Origin: Hofstenia miamia
Lineage: Eukaryota > Xenacoelomorpha > Acoela
Reading direction: 5' to 3'
NCBI GenBank assembly: GCA_004352715.1
Contig: SCFE01000082.1
Coordinates: forward strand, 1,416,299-1,480,298
Length of the DNA stretch: 64,000 nt
Of the stretch, positions 32,481-43,180 are shown piece by piece; the first letter of the stretch is position 1, and every line of letters begins with the position of its first letter. A program made the translations under genes and the position numbers. The notes below the pieces were generated by a model that saw only the letters and a program-made list of their open reading frames with translations, searched no databases and was not told the DNA's origin.

Positions 32481-33441
32481 ATGGCTGACTACTGCTATGT
32501 ATTATTTCATCACTTTGCAACTTCTTTAGGAAACCGCAAGACTCCAAATTATGTTGAAATAATTTCCGAACTTATTGAAGCCTTTGAACAGATGAGAGTA
32601 AATATGTCCTTAAAGATTCACTGTCTCAGGAACCATCTTGATTTCTTCCCTGAGAATATGCCAATGTGACTGATGGAGAGAGATTTCATCAGATTATCAG
32701 TGCCAGGGACGTACCCAGGATTTTCTGACGGGGGGGACCAGTGGCGTGCAGTGCACATATTAATGGGGGAAGCGGAATATGATATAATTATAAAATGTAT
32801 ATGTTTGTATTGCATATGTTGCATATAACTTTAATTTCAAGCATATAAATCATTATCTAAAAAATTTACCAGATAATATAAATACATTATATTTCCAGAA
32901 ACAATTAGCAATGCTCACAATGCAATTGACGTTATGTCGCTCAATTATCTTGAAGATCATATTAGTAGTGTGAAAAATTTATAAGAAAAATCTTGACAAA
33001 ATGACGAATTGAATCAGTGTATTACAGTTTATTACAGATGNCAATGGTAAATCTATGTGAAGACTAAATATACCCGTTGAAAAAGTTTTCTCATATCTTT
33101 GTTACATGAGGAATCAGGGGCGTACCCAGGATTTTCTCACGGGGGGGACATCATTGTTATTCCCTAATGCGGGCGAAGCCCCGCCAAAATTTTTGAAAAT
33201 ATTGAGAAAATAGACCCTAAAAAATGCATTTCACGATCCTAGATTTTAAATTTTTCAATTTTTTAAGTAAAATTTTTTGATTTATTCTGTCAAAATTAAA
33301 TTTGGAAACCTGACGGGGGGGGACATTCCACCATGTCCCCCCCTGGGTACGCCACTGATCAGTGCTATAGAAAGCAGGTATCACAGCAGGACAAATGAGA
33401 GAAAGTTGGCAGATTTTTGTTGGCTCCTTAATATTGACTAA
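32481..33441 (+). pseudogene. Conserved unnamed family (LDFFPEN/GERFHQ), split by hAT
   Basis: The left part, 32481-32703, reads NYVEIISELIEAFEQM, NMSLKIHCLRNHLDFFPEN, then after a 1-base frameshift TDGERFHQIIS. The right part, 33358-33441, continues AIESRYHSRTNERKLADFCW and ends at TAA. From memory, a widespread invertebrate protein family has exactly this order: NMSLKIHFLHSHLDFFPEN, GERFHQDI, MEKRYQG, MLADYCW. It is often linked to transposons, and its function is unknown to me. The reading frame rejoins perfectly across the inserted element once one target copy is removed. It is a fragment only and is dead because of the frameshift and insertion. Confidence 0.6.
32704..33357. mobile_element. 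hAT-like non-autonomous element with 8-bp target duplication
   Basis: The ends CAGGGACGTACCCAGG (32704) and CCTGGGTACGCCACTG (to 33357) are inverted repeats of hAT type (CAG…CTG). ATCAGTGC flanks both sides (32696-32703 and 33358-33365), a perfect 8-bp duplication. Internally, a second left-end copy starts at 33116 and another hAT-like start (CAGTGGCGTGCAGTGCAC) at 32740. A single N lies at 33041, so the inner 32739-33115 part may be a nested insertion or an assembly join. No transposase is present. Confidence 0.75.
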
Positions 33442-33739
33442 CTAAATATATTTGTTTGGTTTTTCACAATCGTATTCCTATATATGTGTAAATTTATTTG
33501 TTGATATACTGATATATGTTAAATATATGTATGCCATTTTTTCTGATTTATTGTTGGTGTAAAATGAGCATTATTTTCAGAATTAGCATTAAAAATTAAG
33601 TATAATAAACATAACTTTATTTCAGAAAAAATTAATTCATGCGTCAGACTGTTTAATCATAGCTTTAATAAGAACAATTAATATAGAAAAATTTCAAAAT
33701 TATTTCTACATCCGCAATGTTCCATCTATAGAAATTCGA

Positions 33740-34010
33740 AAATAAATAATAATACTTTCCGATACAACAAAAATGACTTTCTTGTTGCAAAATTAGTCAA
33801 TAAACAAAATAAAATAACACACAGAATTGAACCTATTAGGTATAAGAAGCGAATAAAAATTTCACTTTTAAACACAGCTATAAATATAGGCAATGAATTG
33901 CCAAAATATATTAAACAAATAAGTAGACTAAAAAACTTATATTAAACAAATAAGTAGACTAAAAAACTTTAAAACTGTTACTAAAAATATTTTTGCACTT
34001 ATAATATAAA
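33740..34010 (+). pseudogene. LINE ORF C-terminal fragment with 31-bp tandem duplication
   Basis: Reads RYNKNDFLVAKLVNKQNKI, then AINIGNELPKYIKQISRLKN, the WNxLP-type tail of LINE proteins. The 31-bp unit ATATTAAACAAATAAGTAGA…CTT is present twice (about 33908-33969). It shifts the frame and creates a stop; without it the tail would continue KTVTKNIFALII and stop. Confidence 0.55.
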
Positions 34011-34392
34011 AAACTGAAATTGCGAGGTTATAAATTTTATAACCCTGTTTACTCTATTAATAGAAACTAGCAATCGCCATAGCCCATGTTAACCACTATT
34101 TTTATTTGTAAATGTTGGTTTTCTTTTTGTTTAGTTTTGTATTGCTTTCTTGACGCTTTCAGAATTGTTATCAGTAGTTCTATTTATTGTTAAAACAATT
34201 TCTGAATATAATTTTTCTTCTTCTAGTAAGGAAGATAAAGAAGCCCCTCACATAGTAAATAATTAAATTTCTTTCAGCGCTCGTCTATATCACTGCTGCA
34301 TTCTTGTCTTATCAAAAATACAATGGATCATTAAACGTATAGTTGCACTTGAATCACAAAGTGAACCAATTTTATTGCTTGTGGATACTAAA

Positions 34393-36100
34393 TAATAATA
34401 ATAATAATAAAAATAATAAATATTATTATTATAGCGCCGCTTGAATACCTTGGACTTTTCATAGCGCCTCTGAATATCATTTTTGGACTATTATAGTGGC
34501 GCTGAATACATGAACTATTATAGTGCCACTAAATATTTTTCGTAAAAAAAATAGCGCCGCTGAATACTACATTATTATTAGCAAACATTTTAAAATTTTT
34601 TTGGAAAAAACAGCAAATTTAACAAACAATAACATTAATAACATGCAATAATAACTATGATTGTAAAGTTTTCCCAAAATTGCGTACAATTGAGCCTATT
34701 TGAAAATAAATTTTGTAAAAAATTCCCTATAACCTTCATATCCATTTTGAAAATGAATTTGACGTATTTATTTCATTGGAAAACCTTTATTGATGTTCTT
34801 TGGCAGTGAAAATGCCAAGTTTTCGGATTCATTTAAAGTAAAGTTCGAACTACAAAATGTACTAAAAGTTTGAACAAAATTCTATTAAAGAGTTATGTTT
34901 TTATCAATTACATTTATCGCTCTAAAAATGAGGAAAATTAATGAAATTCAAAATTAAAAGTTAATTTATCGTAGAGCTATTCAGCGCGCATCTAATGGCA
35001 TTTAAACTGTTTCGATAGCATAAAAACTCATTGAGTTGTAATTATCCAAATTTAGTCTACTCTAATATTTAAAAAATCGAATTTTACAAAAGTCTAAAAT
35101 TGACAATTTCTTTTGGCTGCTGCTGTGCAACCAGTATAGATAATTTCGAAAAAATAAAAAGTAGTTTCACATGGAACTAGTCAGCGCGCATGTTTTCATA
35201 TATAACACTAGTCTATAACGTCAAAAGTCGAAGAGTAATAGCATTCCAAAATTCATCAGTTGATATCGTTAAATAGAAAATCGAAAGTTGTAATAAACTA
35301 AAGTGTTATTAACTCAAAGGGAAAAGTAATGAAAAATATAATATTAATATTGTAATATAGAATTAAAGAAGTTCTAAAGAATGCTGAAAAGAGCTAAGGA
35401 ATTGAATAAGAATTGGCAGAGCACTAGCTGTCTAATTATGTGAAGTTGAAAACTATAATATTTCGAAAAGAGAAAGACAAAGAAGAATACTATAATGTAT
35501 AGAGATAAAGTCATCCAAATATAGTATTTTTAGACAGATGTCAAACTAATTATATATCAGAAAGTCTTCTAAATATATTAATTGCACTATTTTGTGTTGG
35601 ATCTTTAACAATAAATATATGTCATTATAGTAAAACCCAAAGTAGTGCACAAGTGGCATTGATTCACTACTTTTTGACGGACTAGTTATATTTGTGTTTT
35701 AAAACTTATTACATGATTAGTTAACATGCTGAGATGATGTCCATCAATATAATAATCAAAATAAAAATGTGTGTATTAAGCGCCTCTATAATAGTACAAT
35801 TTTGTATTAAGCGGCGCTTAATAGTTCTGAATTTGTATTCAGCGGCGCCATAAATATAAACAAAGTTGTATTCAGCGCCACTATAATAGTTAAAATTCGA
35901 AAACTTAAAAGCCGTTTTCTCACGTTTGAACAACGCCACCACGCTGAAATTTACGTGACATTTGGCGAATATACTAAGCTAGATGGCTACAAATTTTCAG
36001 CCAATTTACTTGGATACAGGCCTAATAATCGCACGGCGCCGCTGAATACCAGAGGCATCGAAATTTACTGGTATTCAGAGGCGCTCATAATAATAATATA

Positions 36101-36140
<40 letters not shown>
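34393..36140. repeat. AAT/ATT microsatellites flanking the foldback element
   Basis: (AAT)n then (ATT)n at 34393-34432, and (AAT)n at about 36087-36140. They are part of the symmetry of the element between them, since the left border ends ATTATTATTAT and the right border begins ATAATAATAAT. Confidence 0.7.
34431..36090. mobile_element. Foldback-like element built of 15-bp GC-rich repeats
   Basis: Five left units near the consensus AGCGCCGCTGAATAC lie in the plus direction at 34433, 34463, 34495, 34522 and 34553. Five inverted units lie at 35773, 35804, 35835, 35868 and 36071, plus one direct unit at 36035. Several have CTATTATAG attached. The outermost units are inverted repeats of each other and abut microsatellite. 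The interior (~1.2 kb) is AT-rich with no protein. The structure fits a non-autonomous foldback DNA element; I cannot assign a family. Confidence 0.6.
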
Positions 36141-36275
36141 TTTATTTTTATAATCCCCTCTATATAATCACTAAACAAACAAAGTGATAAGCACTTATTA
36201 AGATTTCAAAAATAGTTTTTTTTCTGGTTCAATGACTAAGTTTGGTTGTCACGATTGATTGAGTTCTTTGGTAAT

Positions 36276-36392
36276 TTAAATAGTTGATTTTTTTGGTTTC
36301 AAATACATTTTTACATTTTTTTTAAAGTCTTTAATTAATTTTTCTTCTTTAAATTGAGGTGGTAATTCATTCCATAAGTCAATACAAAAATT
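36276..36392 (-). pseudogene. LINE ORF C-terminal fragment
   Basis: Minus-strand frame reads IDLWNELPPQFKEEKLIKDF then KNVKMYLKPKKSTI and stop, the WNxLP…FK…YL tail typical of LINE proteins. Confidence 0.5.
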
Positions 36393-37189
36393 AGTAAATG
36401 AGTTCTTCATCAAATTTTTTCTTAAATTTAAGTTTTCTATAAGAAGCTGTTCCTAAATGTATTTTAGTTGGTATTTTGTTTCTTGCCTTCAATTTGAAAA
36501 ATACTTCTAAAGATCTTAGTTTTTTGTATATATTCTAATGAATATAAGTCGTTATTTTCTTTGATTGGAGCTTGATTTCTTCGTTCACAGATGGTATTGA
36601 TACTCTAATTGAAAATTCTTTCTAGTTTGATCTTCATTTCTTTAATAAACACGCTGAATATAAGTAATGAGGCAATATATATATGATTTTATTAGAGTAA
36701 TTTTTCAATTTATAGGTATGAATTTTCAATGATGGTGTCATGCTTACGAAGCTATATGCTAATAGAAAAGATCGCAAACACGATCAGCAGGGTGTTCCAA
36801 GTTAGATGTGAAAGGTAACCACAAGAGCAGAAATTGAAAAATTCTTGAGACTCCTTTTGTTACCATAGCACAAGGATTTTAGAGTTAAATTCATTGGGAC
36901 AAGTGTAATCAACATTTCCAGAAACAAAAACAGAGAAACGTTTTTGATTTTAGAAAATAAATTTGCAATATGTTTATAAAAACCGCAGAAATACAGAAAA
37001 TCAACTCAGTCCAAGGAGAAATGTCTTTGATCTATTTACAAATAAATAATAAATAATAAATAAATAAAGCTTTATTTCCCGCAAAACAAATATGCACTAA
37101 AAGTACATAATGATTGAATAGGAACGTGAATGGAGGAATAAGAAGGAAGTAGAAAGTAAAGGAACTAAGATAGTCCGTTGATTATAAAG

Positions 37190-37423
37190 TTAAAGAAATT
37201 TGGGTATGGTACCATAGACTAGATATCGAAGAGCTACAGGCACAAAAGTTCGGCTTCGTATTTCTGTTCTGCAATATTTCGTTTGAAATCGATTCTTTCG
37301 TATGTTCGAACGTGTGACCATAAATTGATCATGAAGAGGATGTCTTTCGTCTTGTATAATCTTATTCACCGTATTGAGAAAATTTCTAGACGAACAACCA
37401 TTTTTGCGAGGAAATGTACGCAT
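37190..37423 (-). pseudogene. LINE ORF C-terminal fragment (HPLH type)
   Basis: Contains KIIQDERHPLHDQF then TEIRSRTFVPVALRYL. This matches the DxxHPLHxxF…R…SFVPSAIRLLN ending of CR1-like and related LINE polyproteins. There is no upstream RT in frame, so it is a 5'-truncated copy. Confidence 0.5.
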
Positions 37424-37516
37424 TCAATGGTCTATATAGTTAAAGCAAATTTATTGCTAATATGTATATAAAGTCTACAAACTAACACATGACAAAATTC
37501 TTACAAAACTATTTAC

Positions 37517-38343
37517 ATATGCACTATTAAAGGGCAGTTTTAAAAATAATTCAACCATGCATTGAGTTTATTATCTATGCCCAATAATTTTTGTTTATTC
37601 AATAAAATTTGTTTAATTTTTTTCTTGAAGTGTTTATAATTTTTCAGACATTTTATATTGATATTAAATTCAGTCCATAAGATTGAACATCTGAAGGAAA
37701 ATGCATCTTGACGATTAGTGACACTAAAAAGTGTTTTATTCCTTTTATTTGTTGTAATGTAATTATTGATTGAGAAAACTTAGTGAACTTAATTCATGAA
37801 TAAATTTATGAATAATACATAGAGATTGATACTGAATAAAGTAACTGGTGGCTAAAAAATCCTATGGTGATCTTAATTGCGTAATAAACTCGTGCTTTTC
37901 AATATAATCCAGTGTTCTAAATGACCTTTAAAATTTTTTGATAGTGATCAACGTTTTTGCGATGTTATATTTTGAAAGAGAAATGCACAGTAATTAATTT
38001 GACTCAGCACAAATGAATTAATTAGTTCTACATGAAAGGTGTTTTCTGCATTACGTAGATTATACAAATATTTGACTCCAAGTGCCATCTTTTTTAATTT
38101 TTGGGAAAGAAAATTATCTAATTTTAAGTCATTGTCACCAAGGTAATTTACACATGTGCTTTGAATAATTTCAGCATCACAAGCATTAATATTAATATTT
38201 TCAGTAAACTTTTTTTGTTCTTTGAATGAAAAGATGATAAATTGAAATTTGTCAGAATTAATTTTTAGTGTATTATGATTGAAATATGCTACAAGGTTTC
38301 CAATATCTTTTGTCAAATGGTTAGTTGCCTCAAAGGGATTTTT
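37517..38343. repeat. 827-bp segment duplicated at a single-N join, copy 1
   Basis: Identical as far as I compared to 38345-39171, separated by one N at 38344. This is most likely an unmerged contig overlap. If so, the real locus has one copy, running from 37516 through one unit to 39172. Confidence 0.85.
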
Positions 38344-39900
38344 NCATATGCACTATTAAAGGGCAGTTTTAAAAATAATTCAACCATGCATTGAGTTTAT
38401 TATCTATGCCCAATAATTTTTGTTTATTCAATAAAATTTGTTTAATTTTTTTCTTGAAGTGTTTATAATTTTTCAGACATTTTATATTGATATTAAATTC
38501 AGTCCATAAGATTGAACATCTGAAGGAAAATGCATCTTGACGATTAGTGACACTAAAAAGTGTTTTATTCCTTTTATTTGTTGTAATGTAATTATTGATT
38601 GAGAAAACTTAGTGAACTTAATTCATGAATAAATTTATGAATAATACATAGAGATTGATACTGAATAAAGTAACTGGTGGCTAAAAAATCCTATGGTGAT
38701 CTTAATTGCGTAATAAACTCGTGCTTTTCAATATAATCCAGTGTTCTAAATGACCTTTAAAATTTTTTGATAGTGATCAACGTTTTTGCGATGTTATATT
38801 TTGAAAGAGAAATGCACAGTAATTAATTTGACTCAGCACAAATGAATTAATTAGTTCTACATGAAAGGTGTTTTCTGCATTACGTAGATTATACAAATAT
38901 TTGACTCCAAGTGCCATCTTTTTTAATTTTTGGGAAAGAAAATTATCTAATTTTAAGTCATTGTCACCAAGGTAATTTACACATGTGCTTTGAATAATTT
39001 CAGCATCACAAGCATTAATATTAATATTTTCAGTAAACTTTTTTTGTTCTTTGAATGAAAAGATGATAAATTGAAATTTGTCAGAATTAATTTTTAGTGT
39101 ATTATGATTGAAATATGCTACAAGGTTTCCAATATCTTTTGTCAAATGGTTAGTTGCCTCAAAGGGATTTTTTGCTGTTCGTAATATACAAGTATCATCT
39201 GCGTATTGGTAAATAGTTCCATTTGTCAAGGATTTTGAAATATATTTTACGTATTGTGCAAATAAAATGGGTCCTAATACAGTTCCTTAGGGTACACCTA
39301 AATTTGTAATAGTCAATTCTAAAAAAAATGTCAATTTTTACTCGTTGCTTGCGATTGCTTAGAAAACTCATAATAAAATTTATTGCATTAATACTAAAAC
39401 ATTGTCACCTTAATTTTTATTTTAAAATATCGAAATTCATTGAGTTAAATGCTTTACTTAAATCAAGTAAAGCTACCGTTGTGGACAAATTTTGATTAAA
39501 AATTTAATTTAATTTTTTCTGTAATTGATAAAATCGCATCAGTTGTGCTGAATTTAGGTCGAAATCCAAATTGATTACTTGATAAAATTTGATAATAAAC
39601 TTGTACATTTGTGCAGCTACAATCTTTTCAAATATTTTTGAGAATGGGTGTGTATGCTAATTGATCAATAGCTCACGGGATCTAGCGGGTCTCACATTTT
39701 AAATAATGGTGAAATATCTGATTGTTTTAAAAGAATTGGAAATTCATTATTTATAAAACTTTGATTAAATGCTACAAGCAGGTATTCACTAAAAATGTAA
39801 AAATATTTTTAATTGGAAAATACCACATCAATTTAGTTTGCATGTTTACTTTACTGACATCTTTTATTTAGTAAAATTTAATAAAAATGTTTGAATCAGA
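37540..39900 (-). pseudogene. LINE reverse transcriptase, decayed
   Basis: On the minus strand, pieces in order are a LDLSKAFN-type segment near 39450, LGVP-stop-GTVLGPILF near 39270-39300, YQYADDTCIL (the catalytic YADD box) at about 39195, CVNYLGDNDLKLD, INSFVLSQINYC, and the WTEFNINIKCLKNYKHF tail ending at 37540. This is the order of a non-LTR reverse transcriptase. A nonsense codon in GVPQG and frame changes make it non-functional. The 827-bp part is present twice through the assembly join, so coordinates overstate its length. Confidence 0.75.
38345..39171. repeat. 827-bp segment duplicated at a single-N join, copy 2
   Basis: Second copy of the same sequence, continuing without a break into the rest of the LINE at 39172 and beyond. 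Confidence 0.85.
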
Positions 39901-40910
39901 GAGATAATAATGCTTGTTAATAGTGTAATGTCTTATTTCGGTAGTAAAGCAAAATAATTTTTTGGAAAAAAAACAAAAACTAGTTTATGCAAAAACTTGC
40001 AATTTCTAATATTTAATAAACGTACGTGGTAAAACCCACATACGTGTTTAAGACCAGACAAAAATGTAATTTAATCTATACTTTGCTTATAATGACCATA
40101 TATATCTCACTATTAATTTTTGTCTATTGTGTTAGTTTATCATCATTGTTGGGATGGAAATGCTGCAGGAAACAAATGCAATGTGTATTTGCACGTTATG
40201 AATTTCACATGGTAGTATCTAAATTAATTGTTAATAAAAAAGTCATTATTAAAAACGAGATGACATTCACAATCAAAAACACATGACAATTAAAAGTTTA
40301 CAGAAATTCAATTAAAAATGTGTATTACCAAACAAACAACATTTTTATATATGATAAAGTATATAATTAATTTAACATCAGACTGCAAATTCGCAGCAAT
40401 TCATTAAAATAAAATTGATTACATTTTAAAAGAAATATCTGTAAAACTAACTAGAGATAATATTGCAAAAAAGCATTAAGAATCAAAACAATATCTGAGA
40501 TTTAATTATAAAAATAGCTTACTAAAAAGTTTGAAATCTTTATGGGTAGTTCTTTCATCAATGTGAAATTCCATTAATCCGCTCTATGTATAAAGTTGCA
40601 TGCTTCATAGACAATGTCAATATTATGTGGTTTTATCTATATTCTATTGTTCAAATGTCAAAAATGTATCCAATCGTAAAGATTGTTATCTACCAAACAT
40701 GAAATCCCTTTCAATTTAACAAATTAATAAAACACTTTCAAATCATATAAACTAGAATTTTTCACAGTTTGGATTATTACTATTGTAAATTGGTTATTAA
40801 TACAAAACATTTAAAAATAACAAATAACTTATTTTATTTTACATCTTAAAAATTTTTTATACTTAAATTTCATTAGTGTCTTTGATATTAAGAGTTAAAT
40901 AAATACTACT
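39820..40910. repeat. Dispersed/tandem repeat unit 1 (CpG-containing)
   Basis: Diverged match to 41796-43180 over about 1.1 kb, in the same orientation. It contains the hairpin-prone GTACGTGGTAAAACCCACAT and several CpGs that are TpG or CpA in the other copy. No protein was recognised. Confidence 0.7.
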
Positions 40911-41117
40911 AGTATCATTGAAATGAATGAACTCACCATTTGATGTATGGAAGCTAATTGTAATTCTATTGCTGAATGACTTTGAAGTTGATTTATTAAT
41001 TATATGAGTCTTTTCATAATTGATGAATGGCTGATCATTTATACTATATACTGTGAATAAGGGTATTTGATCCAATAACAGGATGCTACCAGTAGTTAGA
41101 CTTAGATTCTTTCCCAT
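40863..41117 (-). CDS. Small ORF, 84 aa, function unknown
   Basis: An open frame from ATG at 41115-41117. The sequence begins MGKNLSLTTGSILLLDQI and ends with NRITISFHTSNGEFIHFNDT then IYLTLNIKD. The last part faintly recalls the FxTxxGxxIxFND…LTLxIK ending of some proteins encoded by large virus-like (Polinton-type) DNA elements, but this is impressionistic. A CCAAT/CRE module lies immediately upstream in the right orientation to be a promoter. It could be a genuine small gene, a gene fragment or chance. Confidence 0.3.
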   Translation of the reverse strand: MGKNLSLTTGSILLLDQIPLFTVYSINDQPFINYEKTHIINKSTSKSFSNRITISFHTSNGEFIHFNDTSSIYLTLNIKDTNEI

Positions 41118-41245
41118 TACACTTTTTTCTGATTGGTTGAGAGGGAGAGTTCAGCCTGTTACACTTTCCTCTGATTGGTTGAGGGGGACCCTTGGCCTCT
41201 GCTGGGCCATTTATATTGACAGGGGTGTATCTCTGATGTCATTGG
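41104..41245 (-). repeat. CCAAT/CRE module, copy 3
   Basis: In the plus text: ACACTTTTTTCTGATTGGTT GAGAGGG, then a second CTGATTGGTTGAGGGGGA about 46 bp on, TATATTGACAGGGGTGT, and TGATGTCA (41234-41241). This is the inverse of the 12.0 kb copy. Its CpGs are changed: CTCTCGACC has become CTCTCAACC, and TGACGTCA has become TGATGTCA. Confidence 0.6.
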
Positions 41246-41795
41246 AATGTTTTGTTGGCATTGTTTGCAGTCTATTGCTTAAATGTAACCAAGTTTTTAT
41301 TCATATACGTTTTTGAAATTACATAATTAATAAGTCAAAAATCCCATGAGATTAGAATTATTGCAATCTATTGTTCAAAATGTAGCAATTTTTCTATTCA
41401 TACTGCATAATTTTTAAATACCATTGAAATTCTATATGCAAGAAATTCGCGTTTTTGGAATTATATTTTATTGCTAAATTTGTTTGGTAAAAGTCATAAT
41501 TAATAAGTATTCTTCAAACAAAAACATTTTTTAATATTGAAGGTAAAATACATTTCACAGACGATACACATGTCAATTGCAAAAATAAACATACTTGTTT
41601 GCAGTCTATTGTTTAAAATGTAACCAATTTTTCTATTCATATTACATACATAATTTTTAAATATGAAATATCACATCACACATTAATTTATTTTATATGT
41701 TTATTTTACATACTTGTTTTTTTATTAACATCAAGACATTGGAAATACTACATTAATTTAGTTTACATACTTGTTTTTTTTGTTAACATACATGA

Positions 41796-43180
41796 AATTG
41801 GAAATACCACATTAATTTAGTTTATATGTTTATTTTACATACTTGTTTTATTTGGTAAAATTTAATAACAAATGTTTGAATCAGAGAGATAATAATACTC
41901 ATTAGAAACATAATGGCTTATTTTGTAATAAAGCAAAATAATTTTTCAGAACAAGTTTATGCAAAAACTCGCAATTTCTAATATTTAATAAATGTATGTG
42001 GTAAAACCCACATACGTGTTTAAGACAACACAAAAATGTAATTTATTCTACACTTTGCTTATAATGGCCATATATATCTTACTATTGAATTTGTCTATTG
42101 TCTTAGTTTATCATCATTGTTGTTGAGGGAATTCTGTAGGAAACAAATGCAATGTGTATTTGCACATTATGAATTTCACATAATCATATCAAAATTAATG
42201 ATTAATAAATTAAGTGATAGATCACAGTATAAAACACATGATAAATAAAGGTTTAAACAAATTCAATTAAAATGTGTATTAACAAACAAACAATGTTTCT
42301 ATTTATGATAAAGTTTATAATTAATGAAACATCAGACAGTAAATTCACAGCAATTCATTAAAATAAAATTGATTACATTTTTAAAAGAAATATCTGTAAA
42401 ACTAACTAGAGTTAATATTGTAAAAAAGCATTAAGAATTAAAACAATATCTGAGATTTAATTATAAAAATAGCTTACCAAAATGTTTGAAATCTTTCAAG
42501 ATAGTTCTTTCATCAATGTGAAATCCTGTTATGCTGGATGTGTATATTCATATGTAGTGAAAGTTGCATGCTTTAGTAATGTCAACATAAATTTTATCTA
42601 TATGCATTGTTTGACTGCCAGAATGTAACAAACTATAAACACAGTACAGCCATGTAAAATTCCATTATATCACTGTGTGTACAAAGTTGCATCTTTCTAC
42701 AGACAATTGCTTACATTACATAATTTGTTATCTATTGTTCAAATGTCAAAAATGTATCCAATCATAAAGATTGTTATCATCTTAACATGAAATCCAAATC
42801 ACTTTAACAACTAAATAAAACACTTTCAAATCATATAAAACTAGAATTTTTTTACAATCTCAATTATTACATGTTTTTCCCAATTTATACAATTATGTAA
42901 ATGAAAGATGCTACAAAACTAAAAATGAAATAAATATTTTTCAATACGTTTTTCTCATTGAATTCAAGAATAAAATATTTGCAAGTAGGAATTTTTATAT
43001 GAAACATTTCAAGATTGTTGATAACATGTTTTGTTATTAGTGTTGTAAATTGGTTGTTAGCATTTATTGATACACATATATACAAAACATTTAAAAATAT
43101 AAATTTTATATTATAAGAAATTGCATACATTTTAAAATTTTATTGGTGTCTTTTATATTAAGAATTAAATAAATAACAGG
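41796..43180. repeat. Dispersed/tandem repeat unit 2 (CpG-decayed)
   Basis: Paralogue of 39820-40910. Corresponding positions read ATGTATGTGG (unit 1 ACGTACGTGG), GCACATTATG (GCACGTTATG), AATTCACAGC (AATTCGCAGC) and CCAATCATAAAG (CCAATCGTAAAG). Nearly all unit-1 CpGs are lost. Confidence 0.7.
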
